From JALZEG01 sp046263255 (GTDB lineage Bacteria; Actinomycetota; CADDZG01; WHSQ01), in the NCBI GenBank assembly GCA_046263255.1, contig JBHELD010000057.1:28245-92244 (forward strand): a stretch of 64,000 bases of DNA. Reading direction: 5' to 3'. Position numbers and translations under genes: made by a program. Position 1 is the stretch's first letter. Each line of letters opens with the position of its first letter. Positions 36,884 through 47,356 of the stretch are shown here, one piece after another. The notes under the pieces were generated by a model. The model made no database searches. It had not been told where the DNA came from and saw nothing but the letters and a program-made list of their open reading frames with translations.

Positions 36884-38242
36884 CTAGCCCGCGGGGGCCG
36901 TCATGTGGTCGAGCTGCAGGTGCTTCGAGTTGGCGAACGCGCCTATCGCGAGCCCGCAGAGCATGAGCGCGGCGATCAGGAACGGCGAGCGGAGGCCGAA
37001 GACGCTCGCCGCGGCGCCACCGAGCAGCGTTCCGAACGGGATCGCCCCCCAGGACAACAGCCGGTGTGCGCTCTGGACGCGCCCGAGCAGACGGTCCGGC
37101 GTGACAGCCTGCCGCAACGAGTTCGTAAGGACGTTCCACACGCCGCCGGCAAAAGCCACGCCCACCATCATGAGGGCGACGAGCGGCACGAACGCCGTCA
37201 GCGAGATCGTGAGGTTCGCGACGCCCGCGATGCCGAGCGCGGCCGCAAGCGCGAGCGGGATGCCGACGCGCGCGCGGACGCGTGCGGCGAGGAGGCTCCC
37301 GGCGAGCGCGCCGACGGCTTCGATGCTGAGCAGGATCCCGAACCCGAACGAGCTGAGATGCAGCTCCTCCAGCGCGAACAGCACGAAGATCGCGAACGTG
37401 CCGTTCAACGCGACGTTCGTCAACGCCGCTATGTAGCTGAGGTTGCGCAGCGACGGGCGCGCGCGCAGCCACCTAACGCCCTCCGAGATGTCGTCCCTGA
37501 TGCTGGTCCGGGCCGCCGTCACAGGCGCACGCGGGCTACGCTTCCGGATCCCGAAGATCAGGGATGCTGCCAGGAGGAACGACCCGGCGTCGACGAGGAA
37601 CGGGAGCCCTGCCGACTGCGCGAACAGGAGGCCTCCCAACGCCGGACCCGCGAACTGGTTCGTCGCCACCACGATCGCCTCGAGACGACCGTTTGCGTCC
37701 TCGAGGCGCTCCTTCGGCACGACCCCCGGAACGAGCGCGAAGACGCCGTTGTCGGAGAAGACCTCGCCGACCCCCTGGAGGAAGGCCACCGCGTACAGCG
37801 CGGGCAGCCCCGCCTCCCCGAAAAAGACGAGCCCGCAGAGAAGCGCCATGACGAGGGCGCGCACGGTGCTGACGGCGCCGACCAGGCCGCGCCGGTCGAG
37901 GCGGTCCACGATCGCGCCCGCCGGAAGGCTGAACAGCAGCCACGGCAGGTTGCTCGCGAGCAGGATTCCCGAGACCGCCACGGGATCGCGCGTGACCGCG
38001 GCGGCAAGGAGCGGCAACGCGGTGATGCGCACGCCGTCGCCGATGTTCGACACGGCCGCCGCGCTCCACACCCGCACGAAATCGGGGCCGAGCTTCGCCG
38101 GCTCGGCCTCCGGGAGGTAGATGACCTCGTCGTCGCGTGGCGGCGCGCCGGGCCCGGAGGCGAGGTCGAGCAAGGGCGCAGGAGCCGAGTCCGTCAGACG
38201 GATCTCGTCGACCTCCACGGCCGTCTCGTCGGCTGCCCGCAT
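36884..38242 (-). CDS. MFS transporter, drug-efflux type
   Basis: 452 residues with twelve hydrophobic helices after an acidic 65-residue N-terminus. The pattern (SNIGDGVRITALPLLAAAVT, DRLDRRGLVGAVSTVRA) fits the MFS_3/macrolide-efflux-like group that exports antibiotics, though the substrate cannot be told. ATG at 38240-38242 has GGAAGGA upstream; earlier ATGs are possible. A micro-ORF and a GC hairpin lie in its 5' leader, which suggests induction by attenuation. Confidence 0.85.
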   Translation of the reverse strand: MRAADETAVEVDEIRLTDSAPAPLLDLASGPGAPPRDDEVIYLPEAEPAKLGPDFVRVWSAAAVSNIGDGVRITALPLLAAAVTRDPVAVSGILLASNLPWLLFSLPAGAIVDRLDRRGLVGAVSTVRALVMALLCGLVFFGEAGLPALYAVAFLQGVGEVFSDNGVFALVPGVVPKERLEDANGRLEAIVVATNQFAGPALGGLLFAQSAGLPFLVDAGSFLLAASLIFGIRKRSPRAPVTAARTSIRDDISEGVRWLRARPSLRNLSYIAALTNVALNGTFAIFVLFALEELHLSSFGFGILLSIEAVGALAGSLLAARVRARVGIPLALAAALGIAGVANLTISLTAFVPLVALMMVGVAFAGGVWNVLTNSLRQAVTPDRLLGRVQSAHRLLSWGAIPFGTLLGGAAASVFGLRSPFLIAALMLCGLAIGAFANSKHLQLDHMTAPAG

Positions 38243-38470
38243 CGCTTTCCTTCCCCCGTCCTTCCGGCGGTCGCCCGGAGCCGCCGAGCGGGTCGATCCC
38301 GCCATAGGGAACGCTGTCACGGGCGCGGCTCCCGCCACAAGGCGATATCGGGTGGTTTATCGCGTCACCACAACGGGCTATGTGGGTGGTTCGTCCTGCT
38401 CATGGGGACGCGGGAGCGGTGGCGAGGCGCCCCCGCGACCTCCGGCGCGACGACGTTCCCGGGCGCGCAA

Positions 38471-38493
38471 CGGGCCGCCCCGAAGGCGGCCCG
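38471..38493 (-). promoter_or_regulatory. Attenuator-like hairpin in the MFS leader
   Basis: 9-bp arms CGGGCCGCC (38471-38479) and GGCGGCCCG (38485-38493); the loop on the transcript is a stable UUCGG. It lies 22 bases after the micro-ORF 2 stop, with the 12-base palindrome CGCAGATCTGCG between, and about 230 bases before the MFS start. Confidence 0.55.
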
Positions 38494-38515
38494 GTCGCAG
38501 ATCTGCGCTATGAGG

Positions 38516-38566
38516 CTAACTCCACTTGCTGCCCAGCTTGCCGATCTCGGCGCGGATGTCGAGCAC
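38516..38566 (-). CDS. 16-residue micro-ORF 2 (candidate leader peptide of the MFS gene)
   Basis: GTG at 38564-38566 with GGGAGGGAGGG upstream; peptide MLDIRAEIGKLGSKWS; TAG at 38516-38518. Near-copy of micro-ORF 1. The same frame is open further upstream and could give a longer product ending in this sequence, but the shared length and start context of the two copies favour the short form. Lies on the MFS leader ahead of a palindrome and a strong hairpin. Confidence 0.55.
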   Translation of the reverse strand: MLDIRAEIGKLGSKWS

Positions 38567-38753
38567 GTTCGTCCCTCCCTCCCGACTTAGCAGTGCGGCC
38601 CGGCGGAACCTTCCCAACCGCGCGCGTACCCGCGCAATGGGCTCGGGGTCGAATTGGGCCGGATCGGCCAGGAAGATGGTCCTCGCCCGGCGCCCCCGCT
38701 GGCGCGAGGGGGCTACCTCACCGCGGCACGTCGTACGTACTCGCGGCAACGAG

Positions 38754-38783
38754 AAGGGGCGGCCCCAGCGGGAGCCGCCCCTT
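38754..38783 (-). terminator. Terminator of the CHRD gene
   Basis: 10-bp arms AAGGGGCGGC (38754-38763) and GCCGCCCCTT (38774-38783), with inner GC pairs, 25 bases after the CHRD stop. Separates it from the micro-ORF 2/MFS unit. Confidence 0.7.
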
Positions 38784-38807
38784 GGAAAATCTGTCGGTTC
38801 GGAAAGG

Positions 38808-39233
38808 TCAGTCGCCCAGCTGCCCCCGGATCGCGCCGCCGGGGAACGTCGCGGTGTGGATGTTGACGTAGAACATCGTGGGGTCGCGGCGGATCTCCTT
38901 GATCTGCGCCTTGGTCGCGGTGACGCACTTGGCACCGGGGCCCTCGCTGCCGAAGAGGGGCACGAAGACGTCGCCGGGTTGCCCTGCCGGCGCCTTGTGG
39001 ATGTGCCCCGCGGTGGCCGTGTCGATGCCCGACAGCGTGACCTCGAAGCAGATCTCGCCCTGGCCCTGGTTCATCGTGAGCGTGATGAAGCCGTGGCCGT
39101 CGGGGTCGCCCGGCCCCGGTCGCTCCTCCGCCCCCACCAGCGCCGTGGACAGAGTCGTCCCGGCGCCCGCCGCCGTGCCCCAGAGGACGGCCGCGACCGC
39201 CGCCACGCCTGCGATCAGAACCTTGAAACGCAT
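38808..39233 (-). CDS. Secreted CHRD-domain protein
   Basis: 141 residues: signal peptide (MRFKVLIAGVAAVAAVLWG, cut near AGA) followed by one CHRD (chordin-type) domain with HIHKAPAGQPGDVFVPLF and FYVNIHTATFPGGAIRGQL, both hallmark stretches. Role in bacteria not established. Its own terminator follows; the polA stop lies about 90 bases upstream on the same strand. Confidence 0.88.
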   Translation of the reverse strand: MRFKVLIAGVAAVAAVLWGTAAGAGTTLSTALVGAEERPGPGDPDGHGFITLTMNQGQGEICFEVTLSGIDTATAGHIHKAPAGQPGDVFVPLFGSEGPGAKCVTATKAQIKEIRRDPTMFYVNIHTATFPGGAIRGQLGD

Positions 39234-39320
39234 CGCTCTCCCTCCCAGCTCCGCCTGTTGTCCTAACTCTGGGAGTTTCCACCATTTAGTGGGAGATTGC
39301 CAGGGGCTTGCCCTGCCTTT

Positions 39321-42020
<2,700 letters not shown>

Positions 42021-42045
42021 TTAGGACGAGCTTACAATCCGGTCG

Positions 42046-42762
42046 ATGACCAAAGACTTCGACGATTCCGCACCCGCCGCCGTACCCTCGCCCGACCTGC
42101 GCGCGCTGAACCCCGCGTCCAAGGAGTACCTGGAGGCGATCTTCGAGCTGGGCGAGGAGGGGCAGAAGGTGCTCCAGGCGCGCATCGGCGAACGGCTCGG
42201 GCTCGCGCCGGCGACGGTGTCGGAGGGCGTCAAGCGCCTGGTGGCGGAGGGATACGTGACGGTCGACGCGTCGCGCCAGATCGCGCTGACGGAGGAGGGC
42301 CGGAGCATCGCGGAGGCGCTGGTCCGCCGTCACCGCCTCGCCGAGCGGATGCTCGTCGACATCCTCGGGATCCCCTGGCACCTCTGCCACCACCAGGCGG
42401 AGGACTGGGAGAAGGTCATGACGCCCGAGGTCGAGCAGGCGATCCTGGCGAAGCTCCAGGGCGAGGCGACGTGCCCCCACGGCAACCCGATCCCCGGCGA
42501 GCCGTCGTCCGTCCCGTGGTCGGACCTGAAGCCTGTAGCCTCGATGGACGTCGGGGAGAGCGGGAAGCTGAAGCGCCTGCTCGAAGACGTCGAGCTCGAC
42601 GGCGACGTCCTGCTCTACCTCGAGCAGCACAAGCTGATGCCGGGATACGACCTCAGGCTCGTCGAGATCGCGCCGGACGGGACGCGGGTGCTCGAGGTCG
42701 GCGGCGCCCAGGTCGCGCTGGGGACGAGGCTCGCCGACAACCTCTGGGTCCTCGTCGCATAG
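42046..42762 (+). CDS. DtxR/MntR-family metal-dependent repressor
   Basis: 238 residues: N-terminal winged helix (YLEAIFELGEEGQKVLQARIGERLGLAPATVSEGVKRL), dimer and metal domain (HHQAEDWEKVMTPEVE, then CPHGNPIPG), and an SH3-like FeoA-type C-terminus. In the place where DtxR has Cys102, Glu105 and His106 this protein reads Glu, Glu and Lys, so the primary site may differ in metal choice. Likely controls the iron transporter genes nearby through the two boxes over fbpA-like and fbpC-like starts. Confidence 0.88.
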   Translation: MTKDFDDSAPAAVPSPDLRALNPASKEYLEAIFELGEEGQKVLQARIGERLGLAPATVSEGVKRLVAEGYVTVDASRQIALTEEGRSIAEALVRRHRLAERMLVDILGIPWHLCHHQAEDWEKVMTPEVEQAILAKLQGEATCPHGNPIPGEPSSVPWSDLKPVASMDVGESGKLKRLLEDVELDGDVLLYLEQHKLMPGYDLRLVEIAPDGTRVLEVGGAQVALGTRLADNLWVLVA

Positions 42763-42803
42763 CGCCCGGCCGCGGCGCCGGGAAGTCACGAAGGAGGAGC
42801 TCT

Positions 42804-43385
42804 ATGACGATTCGCATCGCCGCGGCCCTCGCCGCGGCGCTACTCGCCCTCACGGGGTGCGACGACGACGGGGCGTCGGTCCGCGACCTCGGCGGCTCGG
42901 CCAGCGGGACCGGGACGGGCACCGGGACCGGGACGGGCACCGGGACCGGGACGGGCACCGGGTCGGCCACGGGGACGGGCACCGGCGTCGCCGGCGGCGA
43001 GTGCAAGGAGCCGGCCGGCTCGCCCGGGATCGCGGTCGGGCTCGACGAGTTCTCGGTGACCCCCGAAGAGGACGAGATCACGTCGGGGCCCACGCGCTTC
43101 CTCGTGTCGAACCGCGGCGAGCTCGCGCACGAGCTCTACGTCGTGCAGTCGGCCAGCCTGGAGGCGCTGCCGCTCGACGGCGAGCGGGGGGTCGACGAGG
43201 AGGCGCTGAGGCCGGGCCAGCTCGTGGCCGAGATCGAGGAGGTGCCGCCGGGCGAGACGTGCGCCCTGGAGGTCGACCTCGAGCCGGCCACGTACGTGCT
43301 GCTCTGCAACGTCGTCGACGAGGGAGAGAACAAGGTCCGCAGCCACTACCTCAGGGGGATGCGGGCGCGCGTGAAGGTGCAGTAG
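42804..43385 (+). CDS. Lipoprotein with cupredoxin-like copper site and Gly-Thr linker
   Basis: 193 residues. Lipobox LTGC with Cys19. A low-complexity (Gly-Thr) run at 35-53 (and again 56-61) acts as a spacer. The C-terminal domain has a plastocyanin-like ligand order: His109 (ELAHELYV), Cys168 (YVLLCNVVD), His181 and Met186 (SHYLRGM). Probably a membrane-anchored electron carrier or copper-binding protein. AAGGAGGAG before the ATG. It follows the DtxR gene by 41 bases and overlaps the converging gene by 35 bases. Confidence 0.8.
   Translation: MTIRIAAALAAALLALTGCDDDGASVRDLGGSASGTGTGTGTGTGTGTGTGTGSATGTGTGVAGGECKEPAGSPGIAVGLDEFSVTPEEDEITSGPTRFLVSNRGELAHELYVVQSASLEALPLDGERGVDEEALRPGQLVAEIEEVPPGETCALEVDLEPATYVLLCNVVDEGENKVRSHYLRGMRARVKVQ
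42906..42962 (+). repeat. Gly-Thr coding microsatellite-like repeat
   Basis: Repeats of GGGACC/GGGACG/GGCACC coding nine Gly-Thr pairs plus Gly, between lipobox and cupredoxin domain. Likely to vary in length. Confidence 0.8.
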
Positions 43386-44739
43386 ACCGGCTCCCCCACC
43401 ACACGGCCGCGACCGCGGCCGCCGTCCACAGCGCGTGGAGCACCCACGTCGTCGCCGTCACCGCGCGGTAGTCCGGCAGGAGCGCCGACCATGCGCCGTA
43501 CAGCGCGTTGCCGGTCTCGAAGAAGTCCACCACCACGGTGACGCGCCCCGCCAGCGCTTCCACGACGAGATAGGCGTACGAGAAGATCCCGGCGGCGCCG
43601 AGGGCCGCGACGGCGGCGACGCGCCGGGCCGACCGTCCCGCCCACGCGGCGATCGCGACGACGGCGAGCGGTGCGACGACCACCACCTGGCGCCCGGGAG
43701 GCCACCAGCCGTGCATCGTGAGCGCGACGAACGTCGCGTTCAGCCACCCCCCGGCGAGCGGCAGGGCGAGGAAGAGCCATCCCGGCGGACGCCGCGCCGC
43801 CAGCGCGCCGAGAGCCGGGAGCGCTAGCAGCCACGCGGGCTGCCATGCCGCGAGCCCGAACCCCCGGTCGACCAGCAACCCGACGAGGCGCCTGCTCCGT
43901 CCGGCGAAGTCGGGGTCGAACCCGATCACGCCGAGCTCGCCGGTGACGAAATGGTCGCCCACGCCGTAGGGCGTCCACCCCCCGTACCAGGCCCAGTGAG
44001 CTGCGGCGAACGCGAGGCCGCTCGCGGCGAGCGTCGCCAGCAGCCACGCGGCGTGCCTGCGGTTCCCGGCACGCCACCACGTCCACAGGATCGCGGCCGC
44101 GAGCGCCGCGGCGACCGGTGCGTACTTGACCGACAGCCACGGGAGCGCGGTGATCGACGCGCACGCAACGGCGACGCGGGCGCGCCCCCGGGGCGACGTC
44201 CCCGCGCCGACCGCGACGACGGCCGCGAGGGCCGCGGGCACCTCCGGATACACCTGCGTCCCGTAGACCGCGAGCGGCGCCGAGGCCCCGAAGACGCCGG
44301 CCGCGACCGCGGCGGGGACGACCGCGACTCCGAAACGGCGGACGCAGACCCACAGCGTCGCCGCCGCGAGCGCTCCCGCGAGCGCGGCGACCGTGAGCTT
44401 CGCGCCGAGCCAGCCGCCCGCCCCCATTCCGGGAACGAGCAACAGGGGCAGCAGCGGGTCGTGGGGGCTTACGAGGCGCCCCCCTCCAAGCGGCCGGGAC
44501 TGCCGGTCGATCCCGGCCTCGCTGAACGGCTCGTAGCGCCGGGCGGCGATCTCGTCGCTCACGTCGAGGTCCCGGTCCTCGGCGAGGCTGATCGCGGTCA
44601 CCAGGTAGTGGGGCTCGTCGCCGGTGGTGCGCGCGCCGTAGGAAGCACGCGTGCCTGCCCCCGCGGCGGCAGCCGCGAACGCGACGGCGGCTACGCCCGC
44701 CAGCGCGAGGCCGAGCCGGCGCTCAGACGAAGACGTCAC
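43351..44739 (-). CDS. Multi-span membrane glycosyltransferase-like protein (GT-C type)
   Basis: 462 residues, about ten to twelve hydrophobic helices. The first outside loop has TTGDEPHYLVTAISL, with the Asp-Glu of GT-C (dolichol/polyprenyl-phosphate sugar) transferases, and later ISPHDPLLPLLLVPG-like text (RLVSPHDPLLPLLLVPG). Donor and acceptor unknown. Start overlaps the end of the upstream permease gene by 17 bases; whether this coupling has meaning is unclear. Confidence 0.7.
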   Translation of the reverse strand: MTSSSERRLGLALAGVAAVAFAAAAAGAGTRASYGARTTGDEPHYLVTAISLAEDRDLDVSDEIAARRYEPFSEAGIDRQSRPLGGGRLVSPHDPLLPLLLVPGMGAGGWLGAKLTVAALAGALAAATLWVCVRRFGVAVVPAAVAAGVFGASAPLAVYGTQVYPEVPAALAAVVAVGAGTSPRGRARVAVACASITALPWLSVKYAPVAAALAAAILWTWWRAGNRRHAAWLLATLAASGLAFAAAHWAWYGGWTPYGVGDHFVTGELGVIGFDPDFAGRSRRLVGLLVDRGFGLAAWQPAWLLALPALGALAARRPPGWLFLALPLAGGWLNATFVALTMHGWWPPGRQVVVVAPLAVVAIAAWAGRSARRVAAVAALGAAGIFSYAYLVVEALAGRVTVVVDFFETGNALYGAWSALLPDYRAVTATTWVLHALWTAAAVAAVWWGSRSTAPSRAPASP

Positions 44740-46327
44740 CGCGGCGGATCACCAGCAGCCACGTGAGGATCCCGGACAGGGCGACGAGCACCAGCGCCGC
44801 GAGGCTCGCGTCGGCGAAGAACGCGCTCTCGGTCGCGGCCCACACCTTCATCGCGAGCGTCTGGAAACCTGCCGGCGCGAGCAGAAGCGTCGCCGGCAGC
44901 TCCTTCATCGACGAGAGGAGCACGAGCCCTGCGCCGGCCGTCAGCCCGGGCAGCATGATCGGAAGCTCGACTCGCCGCAGCCGGTCGAGCCGCCCCGCAC
45001 CGAGCGTCCGCGCCGCGTCCTCGACTCGCCGCGGCACGCCGGCGAGCGCGACCTGCGCCGTCCGCAGGGCGGGAGCGCCGAAGTGGATCACGTACGCGAG
45101 CACCAGCAGCGGAAGCGTCTGGTACAGCGCCGCGACGGCGGCGGGCGCGTCGATCACGGCGGCGACCAGAGCCAGCGCCACCGCGAGCCCCGGCAGCGCG
45201 AAACCGCCGACGATGATCGCGTTCGCCAGCGCGGCCCCCCTGCCCGCGCGGCGAACGGTCAGGTATGCGACCGGCAGGACCGCGACCACGGCGGTGAGCG
45301 CGGCCGCGACGCTGACCGCCGTCGTGTTGAGCACGCTCGAGCCGAGCGCCGCCACGTCGCCGAACGCTCCGCTGCCGCTCGTCGCACCGCGAGCGGCGCC
45401 GCGGATCGCCCACCACGACAGCACGCCGACCGGGAGCACGAGCGCGACCCCGCTCAACGCGACGAGCGATCCGGTCGCGGCCGCCCTCCAGCGCCCCAGC
45501 CGGACGATCATGCGGCGGTGGTCCCGCTCCGCCACGACCTGACGAGCGCGACCGGCGACCACGCGCTCGCCGGCGACCACCGCGACGGCGAGGAGGCCGA
45601 GCTGCAGCGACAGGTTGAAGGAACGCTCCGGGTCGAGGAAGCGCGTCGCGTAGATCGATCGCGTGAGCGTGTCGTAGCGCATGAGGTGGACCACCCCGAA
45701 CTCGGAGACGCCGTAGAGGAACACCAGGAGGGTCCCGGCGAGGATCGCGCCGCGCGCCTGCGGCAGGACGACGGTCCAGAACGTGCTCCACGAGCTGCGC
45801 CCGAGCAGGCGCGCGGATTCCTCGAGCGACGGCGGCAGTCGCGCGAAACGCGCGCGCGCCGGCAGGTAGACGTACGGGTACGTGAACAGCGTGAGGACGC
45901 CGAACGCCCCCGGCAGGCCGTGGACGCCCGGCATCCGCTCGACGCCCAATGGACGCAGCAACGCCTCGAGCAAGCCGCCGGGAGCGAGCGCGGCGAGCAG
46001 GACCGCGGCTCCGATGAACGAGGGCATCACGAGGGGCAGCGGCAGGACGATCCGCCAGAGCCGCGCGAACGGCACGTCCGTGCGGGCCACGAGCCACGCG
46101 GCCCCCGCGCCGATGGCCGTCGCCGACGCCGACACCAGGACCGCGAGCAGGATGCTGCGCCCGAGGGGGGCGAGCGCGTCGCCCGACCACAGCGTCGACC
46201 AGAACGCGCCGGGGTCGCGCAGGTTGCGCGCGCACAGGTAGACGAAGGGCGCGGCGAACACCACAGCGACGCCCGCGGCGGCGACGCCGGCGCCCCTTGT
46301 CCCGCCGGGCCCCCTAGAGGAGACCAC
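44723..46327 (-). CDS. Ferric iron ABC transporter permease (FbpB-type)
   Basis: 534 residues, two fused permease halves with about twelve helices. Each half carries a BPD-permease EAA loop (LPPSLEESARLLGRSSWSTFWTVVLP and PRRVEDAARTLGAGRLDRLRRVELPIMLPG) that contacts the ATPase. Overlaps the binding-protein gene by 14 bases. Its ATPase lies apart at 50.4-51.4 kb. Confidence 0.9.
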   Translation of the reverse strand: MVSSRGPGGTRGAGVAAAGVAVVFAAPFVYLCARNLRDPGAFWSTLWSGDALAPLGRSILLAVLVSASATAIGAGAAWLVARTDVPFARLWRIVLPLPLVMPSFIGAAVLLAALAPGGLLEALLRPLGVERMPGVHGLPGAFGVLTLFTYPYVYLPARARFARLPPSLEESARLLGRSSWSTFWTVVLPQARGAILAGTLLVFLYGVSEFGVVHLMRYDTLTRSIYATRFLDPERSFNLSLQLGLLAVAVVAGERVVAGRARQVVAERDHRRMIVRLGRWRAAATGSLVALSGVALVLPVGVLSWWAIRGAARGATSGSGAFGDVAALGSSVLNTTAVSVAAALTAVVAVLPVAYLTVRRAGRGAALANAIIVGGFALPGLAVALALVAAVIDAPAAVAALYQTLPLLVLAYVIHFGAPALRTAQVALAGVPRRVEDAARTLGAGRLDRLRRVELPIMLPGLTAGAGLVLLSSMKELPATLLLAPAGFQTLAMKVWAATESAFFADASLAALVLVALSGILTWLLVIRRGDVFV

Positions 46328-47315
46328 TGTCGGCGATCATCTGCGCCGTCGTCTCGAGGTCGCCCAGCCGCGACAGGTCGACGACCAGCCCGGAGTCCTC
46401 GTCGAGCGGCGGCAGCTCGTCTGCCGCCTCCGCCCCCTCCGCGAGCGGGTACTCGAACGTCTCCTCGCTGAAGTACTCCTGCGCGTCCTCGCTCAGCAGG
46501 AACTCGACGAACCGCCGCGCGCGCTCCGGGTCGTCCGCGCTCTGCAGGATCGAGGCCGTCGACGCGATCAGCAGCGAGCCGACGTCGCCCCGCGGGAAGA
46601 CGTAGTTCGCGCTCGGAGCGTCCGGGTCCTCCTGAAGGGCCCGGTAGTTGTAGTAGTGGTTGACGAGCCCCATGGCGATCTCGCCGCGACCCACCGCGGC
46701 GACGATCGAGCTGTTGTCCGCGTACGTCGGCGACCGGTTCTCCGCCATCCCCTCGAGCCATGCGCGCGCGGCTTCGTCTCCTTCGGTCGCGCGCATCGCC
46801 GTCACGAAGTCCTGGAACGAGGCGTTCGCCGGCGCGACGGCGACGGCGGCCTCGTACTCCGGCCGGACGAGATCGAACACCGACCCCGGGAGGTCGGGTT
46901 CCGACACCATCTCGGTGTTGTAGACGATCACGCGCCGGCGCGCCGTGACGCCGACCCAGGAGCCGTCGGTACCGTGCCACTCCTCCCCGACCCTCGCCAG
47001 CGGGCCCGCGGGGAGCGTGTCCAGCAGGCCTTCTCCGTAGAGGAAGTCGGAGGCTCCCGGGCTCTGCGAGAGGAAGACGTCGGCCGGGCTGTTGGTGCCT
47101 TCCTCCGCGATCAGCAGCGCGAGCTCGCCCGAGTCGCCGAACTTCACGTCGATGTCGATCCCGGCCTCGTCGGCGAAGTCCTCGAGGAGAGGCCCGACGA
47201 GGGCCTCGTCGCGTCCGGAGTAGATCGTGACGGCGTCGCGCCCGCCGCTGCAGGCGCTCGCGGCGACGGCGAGGAGGAGCGCGGCGGCCGCGGGGAAGCG
47301 GCTCAGGGTGCCCAT
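46314..47315 (-). CDS. Ferric iron ABC transporter substrate-binding lipoprotein (FbpA-type)
   Basis: 333 residues. Lipoprotein signal with Cys22 (AASACSGG), then VTIYSGRDEALVGPLLEDF, the class opening, and the Tyr-rich HYYNYRAL motif whose tyrosines bind Fe(III) in FbpA proteins. ATG at 47313-47315; a DtxR-like box touches the start codon, pointing to iron control and a very short leader. Confidence 0.9.
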   Translation of the reverse strand: MGTLSRFPAAAALLLAVAASACSGGRDAVTIYSGRDEALVGPLLEDFADEAGIDIDVKFGDSGELALLIAEEGTNSPADVFLSQSPGASDFLYGEGLLDTLPAGPLARVGEEWHGTDGSWVGVTARRRVIVYNTEMVSEPDLPGSVFDLVRPEYEAAVAVAPANASFQDFVTAMRATEGDEAARAWLEGMAENRSPTYADNSSIVAAVGRGEIAMGLVNHYYNYRALQEDPDAPSANYVFPRGDVGSLLIASTASILQSADDPERARRFVEFLLSEDAQEYFSEETFEYPLAEGAEAADELPPLDEDSGLVVDLSRLGDLETTAQMIADSGLL

Positions 47316-47316
47316 G

Positions 47317-47330
47317 TAAGGTGACCCTAA
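47317..47330 (-). promoter_or_regulatory. DtxR-like box at the fbpA-type gene start
   Basis: Minus-strand TTAGGGTCACCTTA, an inverted repeat of TTAGG-type halves, one base upstream of the ATG. Form and position fit iron-dependent repression. Confidence 0.6.
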
Positions 47331-47356
47331 CAATTCACGGAAGGTGAGACGAAGAA

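Noticed and set aside
38516..38935. Longer minus-strand frame ending in the micro-ORF 2 peptide
   Set aside because: It runs through the CHRD terminator and the antisense-free gap; the shared start context of the two copies supports the 16-residue form, though I cannot fully exclude a medium-length product.
42021..42037. Autoregulatory DtxR box before the DtxR-type gene
   Set aside because: TTAGG-ACGAG-CTTAC has one good half only; too weak to list.
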